NCBI RefSeq assembly: GCF_000688455.1
Contig: NZ_JIAL01000001.1
Coordinates: 2,635,001 to 2,699,000, forward strand
DNA: 64,000 nucleotides
From: Pseudacidobacterium ailaaui
Lineage (GTDB): Bacteria > Acidobacteriota > Terriglobia > Terriglobales > Acidobacteriaceae
Direction: 5' to 3'
The position numbers were made by a program, and so were the translations under genes. The notes beneath the pieces were generated by a model. It saw nothing but the letters and a program-made list of their open reading frames with translations, had not been told where the DNA came from and ran no database searches. Positions 35,194 to 45,160 of the stretch are shown here, piece after piece (position 1 is the first letter of the stretch; the number at the start of each line of letters is the position of its first letter).

Positions 35194-35277
35194 AACTCGG
35201 ACAAAGTTCTTGAGGTGCTTTTGAATGCGGGGAGCGGGCTCGCGACCTGTCCATGCACAACTTTAAAAGTCCGAGGT
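35194..35277. repeat. Long-range bipartite inverted repeat, possible structured RNA or operator
   Basis: CTCGGAC-AAAGTT (35196-35208) pairs with AACTTT-AAAA-GTCCGAG (35259-35275): 13 base pairs interrupted by one 4-base bulge, around a 50-base GC-rich loop with a further GTGC/GCAC (35215, 35255). It lies between the SAM riboswitch and the Phd-like gene. The strand of any transcript is unknown. Confidence 0.5.
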
Positions 35278-35342
35278 AGCAAACGAAAACCCTCTCAAGT
35301 TATGATCGTCAAAAATAACAAAAGCAAAAAGAGGTCTTTGAA

Positions 35343-35756
35343 ATGAGCAAGATTTACATTTCATCTGCCGAAGTTGCACGCGATTTTTCCGAATATCTGA
35401 CGAAAGCCCAGAACGGGGCGCAGATCGTCATTCATGATGTCACCCCGCCCGTTATGCTTTGTATTGCAGAACAGGCCGTTAGAACGTCACTGTCTGCGGC
35501 TGGGGCAGCCGAGGACAAGTCACAGACAGAGCCAATACCCGCATTGCTGAACAGCTTCCCGGCCAGTGTGGAAGCAATCATCACGGTTGCCGAATCCATT
35601 GCCCAGCGGTATGGCGTATGTGCCACAGTCATCGATGACCAAACTGCGCGTACAAAAGAAATTCTTTGTTCCCCTCCGCGCCCAGAATCGGCGACTCAAT
35701 CTGGTCAATCCTCTGGCCGCCAAGCTTCTCCAGGCAACGACGTACTTTTTCCGTAG
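35343..35756 (+). CDS. Phd/YefM-like antitoxin-family protein, orphan, with overlapping 3' end
   Basis: The first 45 residues (SKIYISSAEVARDFSEYLTKAQNGAQIVIHD) match the DNA-binding N-terminus of Phd/YefM antitoxins. The rest of the 137 residues is not recognisable, and from residue 96 on the frame runs antisense to the last 128 bp of tlyA. Typical family members have 80-90 residues. No toxin gene follows. A good ribosome site (AGAGG) precedes the ATG. It may be a real gene with a read-through tail or one that lost its original 3' end and toxin. Confidence 0.6.
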   Translation: MSKIYISSAEVARDFSEYLTKAQNGAQIVIHDVTPPVMLCIAEQAVRTSLSAAGAAEDKSQTEPIPALLNSFPASVEAIITVAESIAQRYGVCATVIDDQTARTKEILCSPPRPESATQSGQSSGRQASPGNDVLFP

Positions 35757-36366
35757 CCATCGAGTGTACTTCGGGGTCGCGCACGATGCCTCCTTTGCCA
35801 ACATATTCGCGTCCTGCCTCGAACTGGGGCTTGACCAGTACAACCGCTTCGCTCAGTTGCGGGCAGGTTGCAATGACGGCTGGCAGGACCATGGCTGCTG
35901 AGATGAAGGAAACGTCCATGGCCAGAAAGCTGATACCAGCAGGGAGGTCTCCGGGTTGCAGATGGCGGGCATTGGTCCGCTCCATCAGAGTGACGCGAGG
36001 GTCTGAGCGCAGCTTCTGCGCAATCTGGCCGTGGCCAGTGTCGATGGCGATGACCTGAGCGGCGCCATGCTGCAACATGCAGTCTGTGAAACCGCCTGTA
36101 GATGCACCTACGTCCACGCAATGACGGCCCGACAGGTCAATGTTCCAGTGCGTCAATGCGGCTTCGAGCTTCAATCCGCCGCGGCCCACGTAGCGCAGGT
36201 CCTGGCCCAGAAGACGAAGTGTGGCGTCCTGTGGTACCTGGTGTCCAGGCTTGTCGAGCTTCTGCTCATTGACGAGCACGCGCCCGGCCAGGATCATGGC
36301 TTGTGCGCGTTCCCTGGTGGGTGCCAGATTGCGTTCGACCAGGAGTTTGTCCAGACGCATTTTCAT
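35629..36366 (-). CDS. tlyA: TlyA-family rRNA 2'-O-methyltransferase
   Basis: A 245-residue protein with an N-terminal S4 RNA-binding domain (RLDKLLVERNLAPTRERAQAMI, about 1-60) and a FtsJ-like methyltransferase domain (VDVGASTGGFTDCMLQHGA for SAM binding, then DVSFISAAMVLP and VVLVKPQFEAG). Family members methylate 16S/23S rRNA riboses; they were first described as hemolysins. The C-terminal SPILGAEGNKEFLLY is the natural end, so the overlap with the Phd-like ORF is not due to an extended tlyA. Confidence 0.93.
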   Translation of the reverse strand: MKMRLDKLLVERNLAPTRERAQAMILAGRVLVNEQKLDKPGHQVPQDATLRLLGQDLRYVGRGGLKLEAALTHWNIDLSGRHCVDVGASTGGFTDCMLQHGAAQVIAIDTGHGQIAQKLRSDPRVTLMERTNARHLQPGDLPAGISFLAMDVSFISAAMVLPAVIATCPQLSEAVVLVKPQFEAGREYVGKGGIVRDPEVHSMATEKVRRCLEKLGGQRIDQIESPILGAEGNKEFLLYAQFGHR

Positions 36367-36447
36367 GGGAATCCTGTGCGGTCACGGGAAAGTTTTCAGG
36401 GCAGAAATTGACTGCACCTCGAAGCAACGCGCCGCATCTTTTAAGAT

Positions 36448-37161
36448 ATGTCAGAACTCAATGGACAAGTTGCAGTAGTGACCGGGGCTGCGCGCGGCAT
36501 CGGAGAAGCCATCAGCCGGCGTCTTGCTGCTATGGGAGCAACCGTCGTACTTGCCTCGCGAGACCTCACACAACTGGACCGCGTGAAGCTTGCGATTCAG
36601 AGCAAAGGGGGAGTAGCAGAGACGGCGCATCTGGACCTGCTGGATGAGCGGTCCGTTCAGCATCTGGCCGCCTCGATCAAGGAGCGGCATCACCGCTGTG
36701 ACATTCTCGTCAACAATGCAGGCATTGGCCTCTCCGCACGGCCACTGCACGAAACTTCTCCGGCAGAGTGGGACATGATTATGGCGACAAACCTGCGAGG
36801 CCCCTATCTGATGGTCCGTGCATTGGCGCCGATGATGATTGCAGCTGGCTCCGGGCATATTGTAAACATCTCTTCCCTTGCAGGGCACAACCCATTGCCC
36901 AACGGGGCCGCCTATGCTGCATCGAAATGGGGGCTGAACGGACTGACCTATTCTCTTGCTGAGGAGCTGCGTCCGCATAACATTCGCGTTTCCGTGATAG
37001 CGCCTGGATCGGTGAATACGGGCTTCAGTGTAAGCAGTGGGAAGGATCCGGGCCGGAAGATCCAGCCAGATGACGTGGCCCATGTTGTGGCCATGCTGGT
37101 CACACAAGCGCCCCAGTCTTTTGTGAGTGAAGTCCTGCTGCGTCCGACACAAAAGCCCTAA
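36448..37161 (+). CDS. Short-chain dehydrogenase/reductase (FabG-like)
   Basis: A 237-residue classical SDR: TGAARGIGEA cofactor loop, NNAG, catalytic Ser in ISSLAGHNPLPNG and YAASK. Arg39 in VVLASRD suggests NADP(H) preference. The substrate is unknown. It is a single gene 81 bp from the divergent tlyA. Confidence 0.9.
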   Translation: MSELNGQVAVVTGAARGIGEAISRRLAAMGATVVLASRDLTQLDRVKLAIQSKGGVAETAHLDLLDERSVQHLAASIKERHHRCDILVNNAGIGLSARPLHETSPAEWDMIMATNLRGPYLMVRALAPMMIAAGSGHIVNISSLAGHNPLPNGAAYAASKWGLNGLTYSLAEELRPHNIRVSVIAPGSVNTGFSVSSGKDPGRKIQPDDVAHVVAMLVTQAPQSFVSEVLLRPTQKP

Positions 37162-37233
37162 TGGCAGAAAGAGAAAGAGGCCACGCCGGGCAAACAGCGT
37201 GGCCGTCCTGAGGAGATGCTGGCAGCGAGCGCC

Positions 37234-38799
37234 TTATTCCTCCTCTGCGTTTTGCTGTGGTCGCAGGAGCGGGAAGAGAATCACATCGCGAATCGAGCGC
37301 GCCCCAGTCAGGACCATTGTAAGGCGGTCAATGCCGATCCCTTCGCCTCCTGTGGGCGGCAGGCCATAGGCAAGGGCGCGGACATAGTCCTCGTCCATCT
37401 GGTGTGCTTCATCGTCGCCGTGTTCGCGCTGTGCGAGCTGCTGCACAAATCGTTTCCGCTGTTCTTCAGGATCGTTTAGCTCGCTAAATGCATTGCCCAG
37501 TTCGAACCCGCCGATGTAAAACTCAAACCGTTCGACCCAGTCTGGCTCATCAGGTTTCTGCTTGGAAAGCGGCGAGACGGCAAGAGGAAAGTCGTAAATG
37601 ATAGTGGGTTGGATCAGGTGGTCTTCCGCCACCGTTTCAAAGATCGTAGCAATGGTCTTGCCGCGTGGTTCGCCGCGCTTGTATTCCATGTGAATTCGGG
37701 CTGCGCGCAGACGTTCAACCAGAGCAACTGTGGACGCATCGCTGTTAAAGTCGTCCATTGTCGGTTTTGCGCCCGCTTCTTCTGGCCAGAACTCGATGAT
37801 GGCTTCGCGCATCGAAAATCGCCGCCACTTCGCCAGATCAATCTCGTGCCCATCGAAATGTGTAATGCTGGTGCCATTGACCTCCTGGGCCACGTGCCGG
37901 ACGATTTCTTCCGTAAGGTCCATCAGATCCTGGTAGTTGGCATAGGCCTGATAAAACTCCAGCATGGTGAATTCAGGATTGTGCTGGGTTGAAATGCCTT
38001 CATTCCGGAAATTGCGGTTGATCTCGTAGACGCGATCTAAGCCGCCTACGACCAAACGCTTGAGATACAGCTCCGGCGCAATGCGCAGGAAGAGATCGAT
38101 ATCGAGCGCATTGTGGTGCGTAACGAACGGGCGTGCAGCGGCCCCTCCGGCGATGGGCTGCATCATGGGTGTTTCCACTTCGATGTAGCCGCGCTGATCA
38201 AAAAAGTCACGGATGGCTTTCAGCACCTTGGCCCGTTTGATAAAGACGTCGCGCACGTGGATTTCATCGGGGCCGCCTTCATTCAGCGTGCTGTTCATGA
38301 AGAGGTCCACATAGCGCTGACGGTAGCGCAGTTCAATATCTGAGATGCCGTGGTACTTTTCCGGCATGGCCAGCATGGCCTTGGCGAGGAAGGTGATGGT
38401 TTTGACGTGAATGGTCAACTCGCCAGTGCGGGTGCGGAAGAGATATCCGGTAACCCCGATGTGGTCGCCGAGGTCGAGCAGCTTGTAGAGCAGGAAGGTC
38501 TCTTCGCCCACGTCGTCTTTGCGGACGTAGATTTGCAGACGTTCGCCATTCTGTTGAAGATGGGCGAATCCGGCTTTGCCCTGTCCGCGAATCGTCATGA
38601 TGCGCCCGGCGACGGAGACATCCACACGGTTGGCCTCAAGCTCTTCTGCGGTAGCTGCACGGTATTTCGCCCATATCTCGGGGATGGTGTGTGTAGTGAT
38701 GTACTGATTGGGATACGTCTGCTGGCCAAGTGCGGCAATCTGGTTCAATTTTTCGCGGCGGAGTGCAAAAAGGTTCCGCTCGAAATCGGATTCAAACAC
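37234..38799 (-). CDS. lysS: Lysyl-tRNA synthetase (class II)
   Basis: A 521-residue class IIb synthetase. The N-terminal OB-fold anticodon domain (about 60-160, [21 protein letters not shown]) is followed by the catalytic core with motif 2 ([28 protein letters not shown]) and motif 3 ([20 protein letters not shown]). I chose the GTG at 38799, preceded by GAGG at an 8-base spacing; the frame is open for 140 residues upstream, but that part is non-conserved and overlaps the atpZ promoter region and gene. Confidence 0.93.
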   Translation of the reverse strand: MFESDFERNLFALRREKLNQIAALGQQTYPNQYITTHTIPEIWAKYRAATAEELEANRVDVSVAGRIMTIRGQGKAGFAHLQQNGERLQIYVRKDDVGEETFLLYKLLDLGDHIGVTGYLFRTRTGELTIHVKTITFLAKAMLAMPEKYHGISDIELRYRQRYVDLFMNSTLNEGGPDEIHVRDVFIKRAKVLKAIRDFFDQRGYIEVETPMMQPIAGGAAARPFVTHHNALDIDLFLRIAPELYLKRLVVGGLDRVYEINRNFRNEGISTQHNPEFTMLEFYQAYANYQDLMDLTEEIVRHVAQEVNGTSITHFDGHEIDLAKWRRFSMREAIIEFWPEEAGAKPTMDDFNSDASTVALVERLRAARIHMEYKRGEPRGKTIATIFETVAEDHLIQPTIIYDFPLAVSPLSKQKPDEPDWVERFEFYIGGFELGNAFSELNDPEEQRKRFVQQLAQREHGDDEAHQMDEDYVRALAYGLPPTGGEGIGIDRLTMVLTGARSIRDVILFPLLRPQQNAEEE

Positions 38800-38946
38800 T
38801 GGGGTTGCCTCGGTAATTGTGAGTGATCGTGTAAGGACTAGTATAGCGGGCCAGCTGGCGGCCCGCGGCCATCCGCGATCGGCTTTTTCGCCATCAGCTG
38901 TCAGCATCGCTGCACCGTGATATAACAACCTTCGAGTACTCCAGGC

Positions 38947-39207
38947 ATGGCATTCAGCAATCCACCTGAGAAAAAACAAGACGGCCACAACAGTGGCGGC
39001 ATGGACACACTGCTGCGGGCCGAAAAGCTGACGCAGATTGCCGTCATCTTGCCGGCTGCGGTCTTTGTGGGCTGGGTGATTGGCGGCGCGCTCGACAAGT
39101 GGTTGCATCAGAATTGGATTTACATTGTGGGCATACTTCTGGGGGCGATTGCTGGCTTTGTCCAGGTCTTCCGACTCGTATCGAGCACAGGGAAAGAGAT
39201 TCGGTGA
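38947..39207 (+). CDS. atpZ: AtpZ/AtpI-family protein
   Basis: An 86-residue protein with two membrane helices (about 30-52 and 58-80: [42 protein letters not shown]). AtpZ/AtpI proteins aid assembly of the c-ring or Mg2+/Ca2+ transport for ATP synthase. First gene of the atpZ-I-B-E cluster; its stop overlaps the next start (GTGA). Confidence 0.87.
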   Translation: MAFSNPPEKKQDGHNSGGMDTLLRAEKLTQIAVILPAAVFVGWVIGGALDKWLHQNWIYIVGILLGAIAGFVQVFRLVSSTGKEIR

Positions 39208-39617
39208 CAGAGAGCGGCAATCCAATGTTTGATTTCAGCGATGCGGACCTGAAGTCTGCCCTTCAGCGATCCCTGAAGGCGACAGCCATTGCGGGGGTCG
39301 TCATCGCCGTTGTACTCGCCATTGCATTTGGCTGGCAGACGGGAGTTCTGCTGCTGGTCGGCGCAGCGGTTTCTGTGACTGGAATCTGGGAGTGGCAGCG
39401 GCTGGTGGCCTTTATCAATGCCCGTTTGGACAATCAGAGGCCGTCGGCGGGGGCGGGCCGCGTGGTCGCTATGTTTATTCTGCGCTTAATTTTGGCTGGC
39501 GCCGCGCTTTATCTTAGTCTAAAGTATTTAAATGGATCGGTTTACGCGCTGATTGGTGGGCTGGGGCTGGCAGTCCTGGTCTTGACAATAGAAGCGGTGC
39601 GCCTGATACGGTCTTAG
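39204..39617 (+). CDS. atpI: ATP synthase subunit I-like membrane protein
   Basis: A 137-residue protein with about four membrane helices ([67 protein letters not shown]). Its position between atpZ and atpB fits AtpI, the c-ring assembly factor. The GTG at 39204 overlaps the atpZ stop; an ATG at 39225 is the alternative start. Confidence 0.8.
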   Translation: MTESGNPMFDFSDADLKSALQRSLKATAIAGVVIAVVLAIAFGWQTGVLLLVGAAVSVTGIWEWQRLVAFINARLDNQRPSAGAGRVVAMFILRLILAGAALYLSLKYLNGSVYALIGGLGLAVLVLTIEAVRLIRS

Positions 39618-39645
39618 ACGGCACGTTTTTCCCGCAGAAATCCTT

Positions 39646-40386
39646 ATGTACGGTTTATTGATTGCATTTACCCGTCTGCTCAATGAGCTTTTTGGCGGCC
39701 TGATCACCTCAGTGGTTGACAAGCTGGGCATTCATCCAGTGCATCCGGCTGCGCCGATTCGTCCGGTTCATGCTCTGGAAATCTTCGTTGCACTGATCTT
39801 GCTGCTTTTCTTTGTGATGGTACGCCTTACCCTGAATGTGGAGCGGCCGGGCAAGATCCAGCACCTGGCAGAAATGATCCACGAGTTTGTGAATGGACAG
39901 GCCGAGGCCATCTTTGGTCATCACGGATATGAGCCACACCTTCCGTTTGTCACGACAATTCTGCTGTTTGTGCTGCTGTGCAACTGCCTGGGACTTCTGC
40001 CGCACATAGAGACGCCGACGTCGGATCCTGTCGTACCCTTGGGCATCGCCATCCTGACATTTCTTTACTACAACTTGCATGGCGTGCTGAAGCAGGGGCC
40101 AGTCGGTTATCTGAAGCACTTTATGGGGCCAATGTGGTGGCTGGCTCCCCTGATGTTTCCGATTGAGATCATCTCGCATCTGGCGCGCATCATGTCGCTG
40201 ACGGTCCGACTTTACGCGAACATGTTTGCCAGCGATCTGCTGACCCTGGTCTTCTTCTCGCTGGTGCCGATTGCCATTCCGATTATCTTTCTCGGGCTGC
40301 ACTTCGGCGTCGCCCTGATCCAGGCATACGTGTTCATGCTGCTGGCGATGATCTATCTGGCGGAAGCCACGGCACAGGAGCACTGA
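39646..40386 (+). CDS. atpB: ATP synthase F0 subunit a
   Basis: A 246-residue membrane subunit that carries protons past the c-ring. It has the essential arginine in SLTVRLYANMFASDLL, the preceding IEIISHLAR and the C-terminal helix FGVALIQAYVFMLLAMIYLAEA. Five to six membrane helices. Located 28 bp after atpI and before atpE. Confidence 0.95.
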   Translation: MYGLLIAFTRLLNELFGGLITSVVDKLGIHPVHPAAPIRPVHALEIFVALILLLFFVMVRLTLNVERPGKIQHLAEMIHEFVNGQAEAIFGHHGYEPHLPFVTTILLFVLLCNCLGLLPHIETPTSDPVVPLGIAILTFLYYNLHGVLKQGPVGYLKHFMGPMWWLAPLMFPIEIISHLARIMSLTVRLYANMFASDLLTLVFFSLVPIAIPIIFLGLHFGVALIQAYVFMLLAMIYLAEATAQEH

Positions 40387-40538
40387 GGGGCACGCCAGGC
40401 AGGACGGTTTTTAAGGTTCCGTGACCGGAGTTTGCTTCCACTCCGGCAGAGCGGGCCGTGAGCGTGAGGGGGCCAGCACGGTGAGCCTCAACCACCCACT
40501 GACGGCATATTTTTGAGGAAGCACAAGGAGAAATACGA

Positions 40539-40841
40539 ATGCGCAAACTGCAATATCTTTTCATGACGCTGAGCGTGCTTTGCATGGCATCGCCGGCGTT
40601 TGCACAGTCTACTGGTGGTTCGGCCCCAAGCTGGGTGCCGATCGGTGCTGGAATTGGCATGGGCATCGCATCGGGCCTTTGCGGAATCGGACAGGGGCGA
40701 GTGGCCGGGTCCGCCGCGGAAGCCATTGCCCGCAACCCAGGAGCGCGCGCCGGCATTCAGCTGATGCTGGTGCTTGGTCTGGCGTTCATCGAGTCGCTGG
40801 CCCTCTTTACGCTGCTGATTGTCTTCGCCAAGGTGAAGTAA
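40539..40841 (+). CDS. atpE: ATP synthase F0 subunit c
   Basis: A 100-residue c-subunit: an N-terminal signal-like segment (LFMTLSVLCMASPAFAQ) and two helices joined by the polar loop ARNPGAR. The ion-binding carboxylate is Glu85 in GLAFIESLALF, with Ser86 next to it and Gln52 in helix 1 (GIGQGRVAG). Gln and Ser at these places occur in Na+-binding c-rings, but the Thr and Tyr of the Na+ signature are Leu and Phe here, so proton use is more likely. The F1 genes and atpF do not follow; a terminator does. Confidence 0.92.
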   Translation: MRKLQYLFMTLSVLCMASPAFAQSTGGSAPSWVPIGAGIGMGIASGLCGIGQGRVAGSAAEAIARNPGARAGIQLMLVLGLAFIESLALFTLLIVFAKVK

Positions 40842-40865
40842 GAAGCAGTTTGCGACAGGCAAATA

Positions 40866-40897
40866 AAAAATGCCTCCGGTAATCCGGAGGCATTTTC
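40866..40897 (+). terminator. Bidirectional terminator between atpE and thiC
   Basis: AAAATGCCTCCGG-TAAT-CCGGAGGCATTTT is a perfect 13-bp stem with A and T runs on both sides. It can end both the atpZIBE transcript and the convergent thiC transcript. Confidence 0.92.
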
Positions 40898-40909
40898 ATT
40901 TCAAGGGAT

Positions 40910-42475
<1,566 letters not shown>

Positions 42476-42483
42476 TCACAGTC

Positions 42484-42951
42484 ATGAAGAGCAATCAGGG
42501 CACGCGCATTGGTATCGCGATTCTTGTTGTGCTTGGCGCGATTCTTTATCTCGCGGTCAGCGGAGTCCAGGCCAACAAGAGCTATTACGTCACCATCCAG
42601 GAGCTGCATGGAATGGGAGACAAGGCCTATACACGCCATTTACGGGTGGCAGGGTTTGTACAGCCTGGATCCATCCAGCGCAATGGCTCCGATGCAAAAT
42701 TTGTCCTGGTGGAAAACAACCTTACGCTGCCTGTGACGTATCAGGGTGAGGAGCCTCCACCGGACACCTTCAAAGACAATTCGCAGGCGTTGGCGATTGG
42801 TACATTCGGCCGGGATGGCGTCTTCCATGCCACGCAGCTCCAGGCCAAGTGTGCATCGAAATATGCTCCCGCTCAGCCCGGGCAGCAAGGCGGTGCTTTG
42901 AGCGCCCGAAGTGCCGGAACAAATTCTTCCACCACCCCGGCACCACGATAG
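42484..42951 (+). CDS. ccmE: Cytochrome c maturation protein CcmE, variant CxxxY type
   Basis: A 155-residue periplasmic heme chaperone with one N-terminal anchor helix (about 9-28) and the CcmE beta-barrel (LRVAGFVQPGSIQRNG, FVLVENNLTLPVTYQGEEPPPDTF, ALAIGTFGRDGVFHATQLQAKC). In most bacteria heme is bound to His in HxxxY; here the site reads CASKY (Cys123, Tyr127), the cysteine variant known from archaea and some bacteria. The last 25 residues are a flexible tail. First gene of ccmE-ccmA-ybaK-ccmB. Confidence 0.9.
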   Translation: MKSNQGTRIGIAILVVLGAILYLAVSGVQANKSYYVTIQELHGMGDKAYTRHLRVAGFVQPGSIQRNGSDAKFVLVENNLTLPVTYQGEEPPPDTFKDNSQALAIGTFGRDGVFHATQLQAKCASKYAPAQPGQQGGALSARSAGTNSSTTPAPR

Positions 42952-43024
42952 CAAAGGGTATGGTCATGCGGCTGCCTTGGAGACCGCTTTCTGATGGTTG
43001 CTCCCTGTACACTCATTCCAGCCA

Positions 43025-43738
43025 ATGCAGATAATCGCCCAGCTTGAGAATGTTTCCCGTGTTTATGGGACCTTTGCCGCGTTGAGAAAGGTTTCCCTTA
43101 CGCTGGAGGCAGGAAGATGTTATGTCCTGCTAGGCGAAAATGGTGCGGGCAAGTCGACGCTGCTGCGGATGCTGGCCGGACTGCTGCGGCCATCCTATGG
43201 TGTGGTAAGGGTCTTTGGCAGTGCTCCGGATGCAATACGTGAGCGTATCGGGTATATGGGTCACGCACCCATGCTGTACGACGAATATACGGCCCTGGAA
43301 AACCTACGCTATTTTGCGAAACTCTATCGTTCGCGGCCTTGCCTGGAGGGAGAAGCGGCACTGCGTGCAGTTGGGCTCGATCCGGGGCTGAAGCGGCCCG
43401 TAGGACAATATTCTCAGGGGATGCGTCAGAGGGCCTCTCTGGCGCGTGTGCTTCTTCCGCAGCCAGATCTGCTGCTGCTCGATGAGCCGTTTTCCAACAT
43501 GGACAGTACCAGCGTGCACCAGATGCTGGATCTGCTGAGAAACCTTCGGGCACAGCAAAAGACAATTGTTTTGACAACGCACCAGCGTGATTTGGCAGAA
43601 CCCCTTGCAGATGCGCTGATTGTGCTGGCGGCCGGGAGTGTGGATGCCGTGGTCAAGAAAGGGAATGGAGCTTTTTCGATTTCGCTTTCTGCCGACGCTC
43701 CAATAGAACGACACATTCAAATCTACGGCCCCAAATGA
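43025..43738 (+). CDS. ccmA: Heme exporter ATPase CcmA
   Basis: A 237-residue ABC ATPase with Walker A GENGAGKST, the Q-loop region YMGHAPMLYDEYTALENLRY, the signature YSQGMRQR typical of CcmA, Walker B LLLLDEPFSNMD and the H-loop TTHQRDLA. With CcmB it drives release of holo-CcmE. Located 73 bp after ccmE. Confidence 0.92.
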   Translation: MQIIAQLENVSRVYGTFAALRKVSLTLEAGRCYVLLGENGAGKSTLLRMLAGLLRPSYGVVRVFGSAPDAIRERIGYMGHAPMLYDEYTALENLRYFAKLYRSRPCLEGEAALRAVGLDPGLKRPVGQYSQGMRQRASLARVLLPQPDLLLLDEPFSNMDSTSVHQMLDLLRNLRAQQKTIVLTTHQRDLAEPLADALIVLAAGSVDAVVKKGNGAFSISLSADAPIERHIQIYGPK

Positions 43739-43754
43739 CGGTTCATAATAAACG

Positions 43755-44234
43755 ATGAAGACAAACGCAGCACGGTATCTCGACTCTCTCGGCATACATT
43801 ACGAACTGCGCAACTATGCGCTGGATGATGAGAACTTTTCCGCAATTCTTGTGGCGGAAAAAATAGGGTTGCCGCCGGAGCAGGTGTTTAAAACCCTGCT
43901 GTGCGTCACCAGCGAGAAAGAGCATATCTTCGCGGTCATTCCCGGCAATGCAGAACTGGACTTCAAGAAGCTCGCCCATGCGGCCGGGGCGCGCAAGGCA
44001 GAAATGGTTTCCCTTAAAGACATCCAGCCGCTGACTGGATATGTCCGCGGAGGTGTGACCGTATTTGGAGCAAAAAAAGATTTTCCTGTCTACGTGGACG
44101 AGACCATCGAACTTTTTGACCAAATTTCAGTGTCCGCCGGCACGCGCGGTACACAGATTCTTCTTTCGTCCACAGACTATGTTCGTGCAGCAAAGGCCGT
44201 CGTGGTCCCGCTGACGAAAGAGGCGATGGCGTGA
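43755..44234 (+). CDS. ybaK: Cys-tRNA(Pro)/Cys-tRNA(Cys) deacylase, YbaK family
   Basis: A 159-residue YbaK/EbsC protein that hydrolyses mischarged Cys-tRNA(Pro): MKTNAARYLDSLGIHYELRNY, VFKTLLC with the catalytic Lys, LDFKKLAHAAGARKAEMV, TGYVRGGVTVFGAKKDFPVYVD. It is inserted between ccmA and ccmB: 16 bp after ccmA, and its end overlaps ccmB by 4 bp. A link to heme export is not known. Confidence 0.92.
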   Translation: MKTNAARYLDSLGIHYELRNYALDDENFSAILVAEKIGLPPEQVFKTLLCVTSEKEHIFAVIPGNAELDFKKLAHAAGARKAEMVSLKDIQPLTGYVRGGVTVFGAKKDFPVYVDETIELFDQISVSAGTRGTQILLSSTDYVRAAKAVVVPLTKEAMA

Positions 44235-44902
44235 AACTGCCATACTTCATCACGCATCTGGTAAAAGACCTGCGTCTGGAATGGCGCTCTAAAGACGCCA
44301 TTAACTCCATGCTGTTCTTTGCACTGCTGGTCGTGGTGCTTTTCAGTCTGGCCTTTGATCCCACGCGGGAATCTTCTCGCCAGATCGCGGGCGGGATTCT
44401 ATGTGTGGCAGCCATGTTTGCTGCTGTCTCAGCTCTGAACCAGGCCTGGGCGCGCGAGATACGACATCAGGTACTGGATGCACAGAGGATGACTCCCGCG
44501 CCATCGGCTTCACTGTTTCTGGGCAAGGCCCTGGCAAATTTTTTCTTTGTTACGGTGGTTGAACTCATTCTTGCTCCGGTATTTATCGTGTTTTACAACC
44601 TGCATGCCCTGGGCAATGTCTGGCTGCTGGCAGGCGTGCTTCCGCTGGGAACATGGGCGTTGGTGGTCAACGGGACCTTTTTTGCGGCGCTCTCCCTTCG
44701 TGCCCGTAATCGCGAGCTTCTGCTGCCTCTGCTTCTGTTTCCATTGTTCATTCCAGCGCTGCTGGCCATGGTATTGGCAACAAACTACATTCTTACCGGC
44801 GAACAAGACCCGGGTCTTTGGATCAAAATGCTCGCCGGCTATGACGTGATTTATACGACCATCTGCTTGCTTCTGTTTGAAGTCGTATTCCATGCTGAAT
44901 GA
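44231..44902 (+). CDS. ccmB: Heme exporter permease CcmB
   Basis: A 223-residue protein with six membrane helices and the CcmB pattern (KDLRLEWRSKDAINSMLFFALLVVVLFSLAF, LNQAWAREIRHQVLDAQRMTPAP). It starts with GTG overlapping the ybaK stop. CcmC, CcmF and CcmG/H genes do not follow in this window. Confidence 0.9.
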   Translation: MKLPYFITHLVKDLRLEWRSKDAINSMLFFALLVVVLFSLAFDPTRESSRQIAGGILCVAAMFAAVSALNQAWAREIRHQVLDAQRMTPAPSASLFLGKALANFFFVTVVELILAPVFIVFYNLHALGNVWLLAGVLPLGTWALVVNGTFFAALSLRARNRELLLPLLLFPLFIPALLAMVLATNYILTGEQDPGLWIKMLAGYDVIYTTICLLLFEVVFHAE

Positions 44903-44934
44903 GGGACGGGGTCGCCAGCTCCGCAGTCTTTCCA

Positions 44935-45135
44935 AGCATGGCCAGCCGATGAAGGAGACGAAGAGGTCCGCTTTCGCTCCTGGCGAGAAGACAGAGCCAA
45001 AGTCAAATGTGCCCGGTAAAACTCCGACGATCGTTACTGAAGTGTTGTTCAAATTGACGGTCTGCCCGATGATGCTGCGATCGCCGTGAAACTGACGTTT
45101 CCAAAACGGATAGCCAGTAACGCTACAGGCTGGGC
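44935..45135 (-). pseudogene. Relic of an ADOP-type MacB/FtsX permease gene
   Basis: On the minus strand about 60 codons read TGYPFWKRQFHGDRSIIGQT and continue through VNLNNTSVTIVGVLPGTFDF and SVFSPGAKADLFVSF. This is the periplasmic MacB_PCD segment of acidobacterial permeases (compare the intact gene at 48579, which has FRTWQQKYGQDPSIVGASF and GFPYTLIGIAPPGF). No start, membrane domains or remaining sequence can be found on either side, so it is a remnant of a gene of about 2.4 kb. Confidence 0.8.
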
Positions 45136-45160
45136 ATGTTTCACAAATTCATCAGACCGC

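Noticed and set aside
44510-45052. Minus-strand frame of 180 codons through ccmB and the permease relic
   Set aside because: Only the part right of about 44935 is meaningful (ADOP relic); the remainder is antisense to ccmB.
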